Position numbers and translations under genes: made by a program
Assembly (NCBI RefSeq): GCF_029392015.1
Contig: NZ_CP113925.1
Coordinates: forward strand, 1,984,001 to 2,048,000
Origin: Bifidobacterium sp. ESL0728
Lineage (GTDB): Bacteria > Actinomycetota > Actinomycetes > Actinomycetales > Bifidobacteriaceae
DNA: 64,000 nt
Reading direction: 5' to 3'
In this document: positions 50,799 to 62,100 of the stretch, in pieces
Layout: every line of letters begins with the position of its first letter
How positions within the stretch are numbered: the first letter of the stretch is position 1
The notes under the pieces: generated by a model
Seen by the model: only the letters and a program-made list of their open reading frames with translations
Told to the model about the DNA's origin: nothing
Databases searched by the model: none

Positions 50799-51551
50799 TC
50801 AAAGGTCAAGGAATGCGTCGAGACCGACGGTCAGTCCAGGGTGAGCACCCGTTGCGATGTTGCGCACGGCCAACAGGACGCCGGGCATGAAGGAGGCGCG
50901 GTCGAAGCTGTCGGCGCGGATTGTGAGCTGCTCACCGGTGTTGCCCAGCAACACTTCCTCGTGGGCATTGAGGCCCTGCAGACGCACCGCATGAACATGG
51001 ACGCCGTCAACGACCTGGCCGCGGGAAGCTGCCTCGCCTTGTGTGCCATCGGGCATGGGGGCACAACCGGCCTTCTTGCGGGCCTCGGAAATCGCCTGCG
51101 CGGTGTGGATGGCGGTGCCGGAAGGCGCGTCGACCTTGTCGGGGTGATGCAGCTCGATAACCTCGGCGGAAGTGAAGTATTTGGCGGCCTCGGCGGCGAA
51201 TTTGTCGGCCAAGACTGCGGAAATGGCAAAGTTCGGGGCGATGAAGACGGCTTGGTCTTTGCGCGGGGCGTTGGCGAGCGCTGCCTTGACCTGGTCCAGC
51301 TTCTCGTCGGTCCAGCCGGTGGTACCCACCACCACGTTGACACCCTGTGCGACGAGCTTCAGCACATTGCCCAGCGACGACGTTGGCACAGTGAACTCGA
51401 CCGCGACGTCCGTATTATCCGGCGTGATGGACGAAATATCGTCACCCTCGCCAATCCGCTTGACGGTTTCCATATCGTTCGCGGCCTCGACCGCGTTCAC
51501 CACACTGCCGCCCATGCGCCCCTGCGCTCCGACCACTGAAACTCTGATCAT
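50799..51551 (-). CDS. dapB: 4-hydroxy-tetrahydrodipicolinate reductase
   Basis: Second step of the diaminopimelate/lysine pathway; 250 aa. NAD(P)-binding start VSVVGAQGRMG, hallmark EFTVPTS and NVVVGTTGWTDEKL, and the substrate-binding ELHHPDKVDAPSGTA. Start at 51551 has AAGGGA six bases upstream; the TTG at 51557 is an alternative two codons earlier. Downstream dapA lies 282 bp away on the same strand. Confidence 0.96.
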   Translation of the reverse strand: MIRVSVVGAQGRMGGSVVNAVEAANDMETVKRIGEGDDISSITPDNTDVAVEFTVPTSSLGNVLKLVAQGVNVVVGTTGWTDEKLDQVKAALANAPRKDQAVFIAPNFAISAVLADKFAAEAAKYFTSAEVIELHHPDKVDAPSGTAIHTAQAISEARKKAGCAPMPDGTQGEAASRGQVVDGVHVHAVRLQGLNAHEEVLLGNTGEQLTIRADSFDRASFMPGVLLAVRNIATGAHPGLTVGLDAFLDL

Positions 51552-51766
51552 CGTCAATCCCTTAACTCTTATATTTTCTTGATGTCACAAATATCTGATG
51601 AATATTTTACTCCGAGGAAGTATCCAGTGAATCCAGAATACCAATATCCTTCAATCATCGCTCTAAAAAGCCGGTATAAATTCCAATAGATTCAGCTCTA
51701 ACTTAATAACACAAAGAGAAAAGTCATTAACAACGTAAACCCCAGGTACCCGGCGTTTTACACCGC

Positions 51767-53122
51767 TCATGCATTATGTTTTCGTGCGAGGAACCAACCC
51801 AAAACCGCCAAGGGAACGGCGGCGAAAGTGGTGGCGATCGGCAGGAGCAGACCGACGTGAGGACTTGAAACATCGAGCACCATGCCGGCGAGCGACGAAC
51901 CGAACGATGTGCCGACCGAACCGGCGGTGGTGACCCATGAAAGACCCTCAGTCAGAGAGCTGGGAGGGACGATGTCTTTGACAATGAGGTTGCCGGTCGC
52001 GAAAAGCGGCGAGACGAACAGACCGGAGAGAACCGAGGCGACGGCGAGCAAAATGAGGTTGTCCATCGCCAAGCGGCAGAAGACATAACCGAACGTGAGC
52101 AGGGTGAGGAAAATCACCATGTGCTGCCAGTTGGAGCCCTTCGGCTTCTTCGAACCGAAAATGAAGGCGCCGATGCAGGAGCCGACGGCGAACATCGCCA
52201 GCTGAAGGCCGAGCAACTGTTCGCAGCCGATGGCCTTCATCATCGCGGTGACGGAGACATCGAACTCGTTGAAGCTCATGTTGAAGACGACGAACACGAC
52301 CAGCAGCGGAATGATGCCGGCGTACAACAGCACGCTCTTCGGCTTTTGGTTATGGGTGTGCAACTGGTGGAGGCTCACACCATCTTCGTCAAGCCGGTAA
52401 CCTTGCGAACCCCCGCGGTTTTCGGAAGCCGCTTTCACGTCAACGTCTGTCGGAGAGGCGGCAACGACGGACACCGTTTCGATGACCGGAGGCTGGGTGT
52501 CTTTAAGCGAGAAAAAGACCGCTCCCCCGACGGCACAGGCAATGGTCGGGACGAAAAGCTGCGAGACGGGGCTCACGGAAGTCGCCAAAAACGCGGCGAG
52601 AATCGGACCGAGAATAAAGACCATCTCATCGATGCCGGCTTCAAGGGCGTAGGCAGTATCGAGCAGACCGCTGTTTTTCGGGTCGCGCAGCGCGTAGGCC
52701 CAGCGGGTACGCACCAAAGCCCCGAACGAAAACTGCGTCAAACCCATCAAAATCGCCAGAACGAACAAGATGGGAATCGAGACGCGGGCCCACGCGGCCA
52801 CGGCGAAAACCAACATGAACACCACAGAAAGTCCCAAAGCGACCCAGCCGACCTTGTGCTGGCCGAACCGGTCGAAAAGACGGGCGTAAAGCGGCGTGAC
52901 GGCGGCGACAGCCAGAATATACACCGCGCTCATCGTGCCGGCGACCGTCCAGTTGTTGTACATGTGGTTCAGCGCGAGCACGATGCCAAGGCTCATCATC
53001 GAAATCGGAAGACGCGCGACCGCCCCGGAAATACAGAACGCCTTGGCGCCAGGTATCGCGAAAAGCCGTCCGTACGGCGACTTGTGACGCTGACTTGGCA
53101 CGCTGCGACCTGCATTGCTCAC
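51767..53122 (-). CDS. MFS transporter, unknown substrate
   Basis: A 451-aa membrane protein with about 12 helices and a cytoplasmic loop of about 60 residues in the middle (Glu/Asp/Ser/Gln-rich, near 205-265). MFS signature: helix 2-3 loop LYARLFDRFGQHKVG. The GTG start at 53122 follows AAGGA about 10 bases upstream, no better start seen. Distantly like efflux-type MFS members; no operon partner that would give a substrate. Drug or metabolite efflux is only a family-level guess. Confidence 0.85.
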   Translation of the reverse strand: MSNAGRSVPSQRHKSPYGRLFAIPGAKAFCISGAVARLPISMMSLGIVLALNHMYNNWTVAGTMSAVYILAVAAVTPLYARLFDRFGQHKVGWVALGLSVVFMLVFAVAAWARVSIPILFVLAILMGLTQFSFGALVRTRWAYALRDPKNSGLLDTAYALEAGIDEMVFILGPILAAFLATSVSPVSQLFVPTIACAVGGAVFFSLKDTQPPVIETVSVVAASPTDVDVKAASENRGGSQGYRLDEDGVSLHQLHTHNQKPKSVLLYAGIIPLLVVFVVFNMSFNEFDVSVTAMMKAIGCEQLLGLQLAMFAVGSCIGAFIFGSKKPKGSNWQHMVIFLTLLTFGYVFCRLAMDNLILLAVASVLSGLFVSPLFATGNLIVKDIVPPSSLTEGLSWVTTAGSVGTSFGSSLAGMVLDVSSPHVGLLLPIATTFAAVPLAVLGWFLARKHNA

Positions 53123-53461
53123 TGGCCATCAATCCTTTCCGACAAGTTGCGATGACGATGGCGTCATCAAAAATCACATTTTCAAAGCCGAAACCACCGA
53201 ATCGTTGAAGCAGATATCAACCACATAATTCGATGCTTTCTATGTATATATCCAGTCTATCCACCCGGCTCGGTCGCATTGCCCGCAGCGTAACTGCGGA
53301 GTTTATGAAAACGGAATTATGAAACGACTCGCCAAATACGCGAAAAGCGGCACTGGGCCGCCTTTCGAAATCCAGTAAACGCAAGCAGGAACGTAAGCGA
53401 TATCCGAAACGGACATTATTTACGTTATGCCTGCACTACCTTCATACCGCTTTTATGATCA
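53123..53461. other. Intergenic region, no gene seen
   Basis: A 339-bp stretch upstream of the MFS gene (minus strand) and downstream of the GNAT stop. Contains the MFS promoter; I find no clear hairpin, repeat array or small gene. Confidence 0.45.
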
Positions 53462-54163
53462 TCATGCCGATACGGTCGCTTTCACCCTTCCGGGCATGCC
53501 TGCATAGATGAACATTTCGGTGGGGGCCATCTCACGGTCGCGGCCATCGTCGGGGTGACGCTGTTCTTCGCGCTCGGCGATGCGCTTCATGCCGTGGCGG
53601 TCGTAGAAACTCACGTCGCAATCCGAATCGGTGTGCAGATAGAACATCGGCACGTGCGAACGCTCGAAATAATCCATCGTCCGGCTCCACAGCTCGCCGC
53701 CGACTCCGCGGCCGCGGGAAGCCGAGGACACCAAGAACAGCTCGACTTCGGCTGGTGCCTTGTCATTGATGCCGGTCTGACGTTCCATACGCCGCTCGAT
53801 CTCGAAACCAAGCTCGAGATCCGCGAGCGCCTTGTGTCCGGCCGGAGTGGAATTGAGCCGTTCGTCGATTTTCGCCATTTCCTTGGCAACGTTGCCGAAC
53901 ATCACCGGCTGGCCTACGACACGGGAAAGAACAACCCCCATGAATTCGCCATTTTTGTGGGCGATCTCACCGCGTGTGGCCGGCTCGATATAATGCAACA
54001 CGAAATGATAGGAAAGCAACATCGAAAGCTTTTTATCGTTACCAATGGGTGCGTAATGGCCCCAGGTCTCATCAAACTGCCGGGTGATGGCCTCGACATC
54101 ACTCCAGATCATCGGGGAATAGACCACTCCGATTCCGGCATCGCCGTTCCCAATATTCTCCAT
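53462..54163 (-). CDS. GNAT-family N-acetyltransferase
   Basis: A 233-aa acetyl-CoA-dependent acyltransferase. Motif A, the acetyl-CoA pyrophosphate loop, reads SSASRGRGVGGELW near residue 175, after strand VELFLV; motif B is YLHTDSDCDVSFYDRHGMKRI. The N-terminal part (about 1-160) is longer than usual and has helices that do not match a known subfamily. Start at 54163 has GGAGGG eight bases upstream; the longer frame at 54328 is not supported. Substrate unknown; single gene. Confidence 0.85.
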   Translation of the reverse strand: MENIGNGDAGIGVVYSPMIWSDVEAITRQFDETWGHYAPIGNDKKLSMLLSYHFVLHYIEPATRGEIAHKNGEFMGVVLSRVVGQPVMFGNVAKEMAKIDERLNSTPAGHKALADLELGFEIERRMERQTGINDKAPAEVELFLVSSASRGRGVGGELWSRTMDYFERSHVPMFYLHTDSDCDVSFYDRHGMKRIAEREEQRHPDDGRDREMAPTEMFIYAGMPGRVKATVSA

Positions 54164-54403
54164 GAGTTGTTTCCCTCCATAATTGTCTGAGCCCTGCCGC
54201 CCGCCGGCCCCTACCGACGCGACATTCGCCTTCCAGTCAAAAGCCCTTATTGAAAGCTCATTAAAAACCAAAGCCACTACATCATACCCACAAACCGTTA
54301 CGCTGCGAGCCATACCAGCCATATCCAAGGCTGAAGAAACTTACTAAGGCACAAACAACGCACAATATACCATCAGGTGGGTATACATTTCCTTTCTCAA
54401 TGT

Positions 54404-57400
54404 CTAGTCTTCGTCGCTGATAACAGGAATTCCGGCATTCAGCTCTTTGAGAATCTCGGGCTTGGACTTGGACTTGGCATACACCGCGCGCTTGTCTTCG
54501 GAGGCTACGCTTACGTAATACAACGTGGCATCTACGCTTTCAAGCGGAATGTTCTTCATCTGGGCAAACATCAGGCGATACATGTCGAGCTGGGTCAGCT
54601 TTTGGTCGATATCCTCCTGTTTCGTCGGCTTTTTGCCTGTTTTCCAATCGACTATCGTGAAACGTTTCGTGGGATCGCTTTCGTCAAGTCCACCATAGAA
54701 AACCGCGTCAAGCTTGCCATTGACGATACGGTTTTGAAGCTCGGGGATGGCGACGACAATCTGCTCTTCTGCGGCATACGGGCGCCGGGTCGCCCAACGT
54801 CCCTCGACCAATCGGCGTTGCCAGGTCAGGATCTTACAGTCCGTCGCGGTTTGATTGGCTTCGGGATGCTGTTCGGCCTGGGCGAGACCGGCGATGAGCG
54901 AGGCTCGGGTCTCGGCTTGACTAGCTCCGGCTACGGCCGAAATGCCGTCGTCTACGGGCGTATCGGCAACCTCATCAACGTCAAAAGCGTTCACAAAACG
55001 CTCGGCCCACGCATGGAAACGCGTACCGGCCTGCGCGGCTGGCGAGGCCACGCGAGGGATCGGGCGCACGAGGGCACGCCAATATTGCTCGCTCTCCCGC
55101 TTGCTCATATTGCCTGCGCTGGCCTGCAATGAGGTGACATTCTGCCGGCGGCTGGCGAGGATGCGTTCGCCGCGGCTGCGGACTTCGATATCAAACTCGT
55201 TGGCATTTTCCGCCTTCGAGCCGGAGTGGTCGGGCTGGTGGCTGAGCTCGCCCGAGGTACCGCCGTTGCCGGTTTGCGCGATTTGCAGTGATGGCATCAG
55301 ATCCTCATCGGCCAACAGCATCTGCGTGCGTTTGGCCAACGACTGGCCTTCCGGCAGGTCGGCGGCGATGCGATCGATGGCTTGCGTCACAACATCGGTT
55401 TCGGCTCCCGCGACGGATTCAGGTTCAGCCGCCCCTATGGCTGGCGTCACTATGCGGGTTGTGTCTCCTGGAACGGATTGCGCATTACGGCCTTTTCCAC
55501 TTTTACTGCCATCCCCGGTTGCATTGATATTTAGCGTTGGATTTCCGAGCCTGGCTCTGAAAACAGTTGAATTATCATCATTCTCAGCCATGCCATTTCC
55601 GACTTCCGCAACGAGACTCTCATGCATGCGCCGGGTCAGCGTGGCCGAACGGCGCAACCGATGCGCCATCTCCTGGCTCATCGAAGCGGGCCACGGCAAC
55701 GGCTGATCCTCCTGCGCTTCGTCCTCGCACATAGGCGTCTGCCAAGCCTCCTCAACGATGGCCTGCTCATATTCTTCAGCATGCGAGCCGACGAAAAGAC
55801 CGTCCGGTTTCGGGGCGTTCAGTTCCGATAACGTCGGGTGGGCAGATGGATTGGTTTCCGTAAGGTTTACGGTATCGCCTGTTTCCGCGGCCCCGGAATG
55901 ATCGCTTTGCGACATATCTTCGATATCCGAGGTTTTCAGATTGTTCGGGTTGTCACCATCACCATCGCCACCGTCATCGTTACCGTTAGCTTTGGAATCA
56001 GCCTCGACCACCACCACGTCGTCCCTATAGGCCAAAGCGTCATGGACTTCTGTAAAGAAATTCGACGGCTTGGACTCATGGCCACTACCCGCGGCCTCGG
56101 GGTCACGCGAAAGTTCGGCGTGACGGCTGTAGGTCATCAGCACCTCTTCGCGGGCACGGGTCAAGGCGACGTAAGCGAGCCGGCGTTCGTCGGCATGCAG
56201 CCTGCGGCCGTATTCCTCCTGCTGGGAAAGATAATCCACGGGGCCGCCGCCGGGTGCGGAAGTCCCTTCGGCACCAGACACACCGCCGCCGAAGGATACG
56301 GAGGCTCCTCCGGCATCAGATGTATCACTATCACTGCCGTCAATCTCATCAAAGACTCGCATCAACCCTTCGGACTCATTGGCCATGGTTTCGACGTCGG
56401 AAAGTTTATGCAAAGCCTCAATCGGATCGTCACCGACCCCTGCATCGTGCGGGAAGCGGGGCAGGATATCGGCGTCGGCACGTACCGGAACGGGCACTGC
56501 GGCCGGATTGTCAAGCCAGGTGTCGGCGGTCTCGTGATATTGCGGCGATTGCCAAACGCCGCCTCGCAGCCCGCCGATATGTTCTTCGTCCAACTTGATC
56601 TTGAGCTTGTCGCCCGTATTGGAAGGGAAACTCGTGGCCTTCATGCCGACAATGGCGACGGAATCCCATTCGAGGCCCTTGGACTGATGAATGGACATCA
56701 AAACCACGTCGACCGGGTCATTCGGCACTGCCGCCATTTCGTCGGGAATACTGCTGAGCGAATCCACCCAGGAAACGAACCCACGCAACGTCGGCGTCGC
56801 ACCTTCCGTAATTTCCTGCGTATAAGTGTTGACCAGATCCACCAGAGCGTTCATCGGGGAGCGAGCCAAAGCGGGTTCCACCGGTTTACCGGCTTCCTGC
56901 TGCAGGGCTTGGGCGACCACTGTGTCAATATCGAGATCGAGCGCTTCCACCGCCGTTTCGATGATTTCGGTAAGTGAGTGGTTGATGACGGCATTGACCT
57001 GCCGCAAAACCTGGGAGGCGTGACGGATGGCCACAAGCCCGGAAGCACTGAAAAGCGAAGCGACACGAGGCGAATCCAGCGAAGATTCAAGTTTATTGTC
57101 TATCAGAAGGTCGGCGAGAAAGACCATATTGGGCACCTGGTCGCGATGCTCGGCGACCAGTTTCGACATCTCCCCCGGCCTGGCATCAGCCGGTACCAGA
57201 CCGGCCCCAGCCAACGCACGGAAGCGATATTCGTCGTTGCGGCGGCTGGCGAGCCTGGCCAAGGCACTCAGGTCGCTGCTGCCCAATCCGAAGCGGGGTG
57301 TAGCCAAAAGCCGCATCAAAGCGCCGGAATCCGTGTGGTCGGCGACAACGTGGAGCAAAGCCAGAACGTCGCGGATTTCCGGGCGGTCCAGCAGTGCCGA

Positions 57401-59104
57401 ATACCCCACGGTCAGCGTTGTCAACCCTGCTTTGCGCAACCCCTCGGCGAATTCGGGCATATTTTTCTTGCCTCGGAACAGGACGGCGACATGAGGGCGA
57501 ACATCCTTCTGACTTGGGTCGGTCGGTGTATGCCGGGCGATGGAAGTTTTGGCGAACCGAGCGACGGCGTCGATTTCCTGGCCAAGCGTGTCGAAACTGA
57601 GCACACCCAGCGTGCCCTCTTTGGCATCGTCAATCGTGCTCAGCGCCGGTACCGGTACCTCGCGCATCGGCGAGCTTGAGGGGATACGGTCCGGGGTACG
57701 CAACGGCTGGGTCAGATCGTTGGCGGCTTCCAGCACCACTCGCGAATTGCGTCGGGTGACGCTCAGCGAATACGGTTTGGACGTCTCGTCCATGCCGAAA
57801 TCGCGTTGGAACATACGGAAGGCTCCGGGGCTTGCGCCGCGCCAAGCGTAAATGGACTGGAAGGGGTCGCCGACGGCGTTGACTGCGGAACTGCCTGATC
57901 CCAGTTGAGAATCATCGGGATGGAACAAGGCGGCAATCAACGCAGCCTGGGTGGTGGACGTATCCTGATATTCGTCGAGCAGGACATGCGTATAGCGCCG
58001 GCGTTGCCGCTCCCCGATTGACGGGAAACGGGTGATCAACGCATAGGCGGCCACGGTGAAATCGTTGAATTCGGCCATATTGAGCTGTTGCTTGCGCTCG
58101 TGGTAACGCTCGACCAAAGTCAGCAGGATTTCGCGTTTTTTAGCGACATCGCGCAAGCCGGCGCTGCGATAGATGGCCAACTGATGAAAAGCGGCACGAT
58201 ATTCGGCGATGCGATCGGCGAACTGCTCATCGGTGTCCTTTTTCCTGCGTTTCGGCGGCTTGCCGGTTTTCGGTTCATCCTCGGGAACGGCCTCGTCGCC
58301 GATGGCGGTATCCATCTGCGCGATAAATGCCTGATCCCACTCGCGGATTCGGGCAATGGCCTCAGGAACGCTGGTGCAATGTTCGCCGATCATCGAACCG
58401 CTGATGGCATTGGAAAGGTCCAGCATCTTGCTGACCGTGTCAGAAAAACTCCCGAAGCCCTGCCCGCGCAGGATATCCATGTTCTCGTCGATGACCGTGA
58501 CGGCAAGCTGGTGGGCGCCGGCCTCGCTCAACGGCTGGGTGTTCTGGTCGAAGCCGACCAGCAGGCCATACTGACGCACAATGGACTGGAAGAACGCATC
58601 GTAGGTGGAGACCTGCGGCTTCAGGAAAACGTTGGTACGACGCGGGTTGCCGGCAGCGTTCGCATCGGTTTCGGCCATTCGAGCGTTCTCGGCCACCGCA
58701 CTCGACACACGACCCAGCAACTCGGAAGCGGCCTTGCGCGTGAAGGTCAGGCCAAGGATTTTTTCGGGCGGCACACCCACCTTGATCAGGTTGATGATGC
58801 GACGGGTCATGGTGTAGGTCTTGCCGGACCCGGCACCCGCAACCACGAGCACGTCCGCGTTTTCGGGCGCGTTGATGACGGCGGCCTGCTCGGGGCTGTC
58901 GGTATTGGCGAGTTTGGCAGCATGAACGTTATTGACGATTCCAGCGGCATTAGAGGTATCGCCGGCATTGGCGACAGTGGGAGCCTTGCCCATATTGTTG
59001 GTTCCGTTTCCTTCGACGTCATGGTTATTGCTATCCGATATGTTCATGTCGACGCGTACACCGTCAATGTCATTGAACCGGCCCAAATTTTGCTCGTTTA
59101 CCAT
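54404..59104 (-). CDS. AdnB-like UvrD-type helicase with RecB-type nuclease
   Basis: A 1567-aa helicase-nuclease, motor of an AdnAB-like double-strand-break resection complex. Helicase domains: Q-like motif near 60, Walker A GAGSGKTYTM near 90, motif II LLDEYQDTSTTQA near 375, motif III DPFQSIYAWRGA near 415, motif VI YVALTRAREEV near 985. Nuclease at the C-terminus: GTRFHAWAERF near 1365 and IVDWKTGKKP near 1486. Its length exceeds mycobacterial AdnB (about 1100 aa); the excess is Gly/Ser/Asp/Glu-rich inserts at about 1000-1300. ATG at 59104 is preceded by GAGGAGGGG and lies 2 bases after the adnA-like stop, so co-expressed. Confidence 0.9.
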   Translation of the reverse strand: MVNEQNLGRFNDIDGVRVDMNISDSNNHDVEGNGTNNMGKAPTVANAGDTSNAAGIVNNVHAAKLANTDSPEQAAVINAPENADVLVVAGAGSGKTYTMTRRIINLIKVGVPPEKILGLTFTRKAASELLGRVSSAVAENARMAETDANAAGNPRRTNVFLKPQVSTYDAFFQSIVRQYGLLVGFDQNTQPLSEAGAHQLAVTVIDENMDILRGQGFGSFSDTVSKMLDLSNAISGSMIGEHCTSVPEAIARIREWDQAFIAQMDTAIGDEAVPEDEPKTGKPPKRRKKDTDEQFADRIAEYRAAFHQLAIYRSAGLRDVAKKREILLTLVERYHERKQQLNMAEFNDFTVAAYALITRFPSIGERQRRRYTHVLLDEYQDTSTTQAALIAALFHPDDSQLGSGSSAVNAVGDPFQSIYAWRGASPGAFRMFQRDFGMDETSKPYSLSVTRRNSRVVLEAANDLTQPLRTPDRIPSSSPMREVPVPALSTIDDAKEGTLGVLSFDTLGQEIDAVARFAKTSIARHTPTDPSQKDVRPHVAVLFRGKKNMPEFAEGLRKAGLTTLTVGYSALLDRPEIRDVLALLHVVADHTDSGALMRLLATPRFGLGSSDLSALARLASRRNDEYRFRALAGAGLVPADARPGEMSKLVAEHRDQVPNMVFLADLLIDNKLESSLDSPRVASLFSASGLVAIRHASQVLRQVNAVINHSLTEIIETAVEALDLDIDTVVAQALQQEAGKPVEPALARSPMNALVDLVNTYTQEITEGATPTLRGFVSWVDSLSSIPDEMAAVPNDPVDVVLMSIHQSKGLEWDSVAIVGMKATSFPSNTGDKLKIKLDEEHIGGLRGGVWQSPQYHETADTWLDNPAAVPVPVRADADILPRFPHDAGVGDDPIEALHKLSDVETMANESEGLMRVFDEIDGSDSDTSDAGGASVSFGGGVSGAEGTSAPGGGPVDYLSQQEEYGRRLHADERRLAYVALTRAREEVLMTYSRHAELSRDPEAAGSGHESKPSNFFTEVHDALAYRDDVVVVEADSKANGNDDGGDGDGDNPNNLKTSDIEDMSQSDHSGAAETGDTVNLTETNPSAHPTLSELNAPKPDGLFVGSHAEEYEQAIVEEAWQTPMCEDEAQEDQPLPWPASMSQEMAHRLRRSATLTRRMHESLVAEVGNGMAENDDNSTVFRARLGNPTLNINATGDGSKSGKGRNAQSVPGDTTRIVTPAIGAAEPESVAGAETDVVTQAIDRIAADLPEGQSLAKRTQMLLADEDLMPSLQIAQTGNGGTSGELSHQPDHSGSKAENANEFDIEVRSRGERILASRRQNVTSLQASAGNMSKRESEQYWRALVRPIPRVASPAAQAGTRFHAWAERFVNAFDVDEVADTPVDDGISAVAGASQAETRASLIAGLAQAEQHPEANQTATDCKILTWQRRLVEGRWATRRPYAAEEQIVVAIPELQNRIVNGKLDAVFYGGLDESDPTKRFTIVDWKTGKKPTKQEDIDQKLTQLDMYRLMFAQMKNIPLESVDATLYYVSVASEDKRAVYAKSKSKPEILKELNAGIPVISDED

Positions 59105-59106
59105 CT

Positions 59107-62100
59107 TTAGCCCCTCCTCACTTCGTAGACCGTGTCCACTTCGCCGGCGCAGGCCGGGCACACCGTTTTCATATTGCACCAAGCCACGTGGTCTGGTTGC
59201 GGGCGGGCGACCAAAACGCTGGAACGCGAGGCCGCCGCGGCGTAGAAGATGCGCGAGATCATGGTCAACGCCCAAACCGCTTGTGTACCCCGCAACGAAA
59301 GGAACTGCTCCCAGGCATGTGCGCTCACACCTTGTGGCGCATCGGCCGGCAGATCGGGCAAATCCGCCAGTTTTTGCAGATCAGAATAATGACTGCGTTT
59401 GGTGAAACCGGTACTGTTCAACGTTCCCGCATGGAACAGCGTAGGTTGGAAAACCGTCTCCGCCGCTCCGTAACTTTGCGCCGGGGACGTGGCCATATCG
59501 ACATCGAACAACGCGCTTTGGGTAATGTCGGGCATGGCCTTGAGCGCTTCGACACCATGCAATCCGACATTGGGAAGGACCGCCGAAGTTCCGCTTCCGT
59601 CGTTGTTTTGCTTCGACCGATTCGCCTCGGGGAACGCCAAACCGAGCTGGTAGCAGACCAGCTGCAAATCATTGAACATCTGCTTGCCGCTGTGGCCGTG
59701 CCCGGTTTTCCAATCGATCAGACGCACGTGTTCTTTGCCGTCCCCCAAATCCCGCCACTCCATGCGGTCGATGCGTCCGGTCAGACGTATCTGCAAATCA
59801 GCGCTCATGCCCTCCGGCCAACCGCCGTTGAGCACACCCATGATACCGACAAGGTCATCGGTATCAATCGGGTTGATGCCATCGATGGCGTTGTAGGCTG
59901 CGCGAATATCGTCAAGACCGAATCTGGCGGCGAACTCATACTCGCTGTCCGCATGCTGCAGGTGACCCACAGTGAAGTTCTTGAGATTTCCGTAAGGATA
60001 ATCCTTATCATTTGAGGTTACGAAATAGGTCGCGATATCGGTGAGTGTCTGCTCGGCGCCTTCGTCCTTGCTTTCGGCACGATAGCGCTGCTCGGGATCG
60101 TCGATGGCGTCAAGGTCATCGGCAAGCTCGTGGTACATATCCATCATACGTGTCGTAATCGCTTTGATATGGTCGTCTTCAGAGCTGTCCGACATGAAAT
60201 CGGGAGCGTCAAGGCCGGCCTCGCTGGCAAGTTGGGCGACTTTGTGAACCAGCGTTCCGAAGCTGGTGGCCGCATTGGACGGACGGGGACCGGCGAACTG
60301 GTTTTCCAACATCCAGCAGACCGGGCAGGCCCAAATCCGATCGACCTGCGAGGGCGAAAGCGTGACGGTCGGAGCCGAAAGCGGTAGCTCATTGTCTTGC
60401 GAAGCGTTCTGCGATTCCTGTGAAGTCTGGAACGTAGCAGATTCATCAAGATGCGAGATATTCCGCGGCTCCTGCGAAGCCTCAAACGAGTTGGAGTCAT
60501 CACAATCGGAGACATTTCCTGATGTCTGCAACCCTGAAAGTCTCACCGATTCATTGCGTTGTGACGAATCAGACGCATAGGTATTTTGCGCGGTTTCGGA
60601 TTGCCAGCTGGCACTAGCAGCGTTGGGTGCATTGAAGGTATAAGGCCAACTGTCGGGGTTGGCCGCTTGAAGTCCGGCATCGTCGAGCAAAGCCAACGAC
60701 GCGGCCGCATCACGCACACGTGCCGAGGATAGCGCGTCGGGCGCGACGGCTGATTGCAAGGAATCCGCTTCGGCACCAGCAACGCCGTACGCGCCAGTAT
60801 TCTTGCCAACCACGTCTTGGTTGTTATTGACCGTATCGTTACCAACTTCACCGGTTTCACCCGTCCCAGTTCCGGCTGTATCCGGCTGCCGCATCAACTC
60901 GATTCTCGAAGCCGCGACCAGCCCACGCGGATCAGTGTCGAGTCCGGCAAAACGGCCGGAATCTGCCAGTGGCGTATAATTCCTGGTCTCAAGATCGGCG
61001 TCACGCATGCGGTCGAAACGTTCGGGAACGTAAGTATAGAGAAAATCAGACGGTACGGTGTCATCGCTCAGCACGGCGCTCAGACTCACCTGTTCGCTCG
61101 CCCGCGTCAGCGCCACCAGGAAGCTTTTCTGCTCGGCTGAAAGCACTTGCGCAAGTTCCCGGTCCCCTCCGGCCATACCCGGCTCATGCTCCTCGCGCAT
61201 GCCGCCGTGCAAGACGATGTCGGCCAGATCCTCGCCGCCGAACATGGTGTTGCGGGCAGCAAGATTCGGCCAGACGTCCTGCTGAATCTCGGTGATGAAA
61301 ACAAAGCGCCAATGGCCGCCTGCGGCACCGGCCGGAGTGGTGAGCGTGACTGCCTGGTCGATGGGCGCGACCTTGGCCAATGAATCCGCCTCAATGCGCA
61401 TCGAACGCACGCTGGAAATGAAATCCTCGATACTCTGCTTCGCGCCGGAACCCGAGGCATAGGCGAAAAGCCGCATCATCACGTCGAGCCGGTCATTAGC
61501 GGCACGACCATCGGCGTTGTTCGCGAGCGCCTGAACCTGCCACGCACTGGCCACGTGGCTTGCGTCCCACGCCAAAGAAAGCGCATACTGCGGCTCCAGA
61601 CTTGGCAGGGAGAGCAGTCCCTTTTCGACTTTATCCACCAAATTCCAGACGTGGGCGAAGGCGCGGGTATAGGCGTCGCCACCCACCTTGCCAAGCAACT
61701 GCAATACAGCTTCGGCGGCACCGGCGGTATCGTTTTCCAGTCCAGAACCATCGAATGCCAGCATGATGTACATCGCGTCCAAGCCAAAGGGCATGTCGAC
61801 TTCGTCTTGGTCGGAAATACCTTCGACAAGGCTGTTATCCACCTCGATATCACCTGCCGGACGTTGCGCGACAACCCTGTTACGCAACGCTCGCCACGCG
61901 GCTTGCAAACGCGGCAGTTGCGCAGTGACATCCAAAGCATGCCCGTCTTCGTCGGCATCCACTGCCGGGGCCTGACCACTCATTTCGCCATCGACGACCT
62001 GCGCCAACGAGGCGATGGCTTTCATCACCGATTCCACCGGCGCCAGGCGGGCGGGCGACGACGAAACGGAAACCGCCGAAGACGAACCCAGACTGACCAA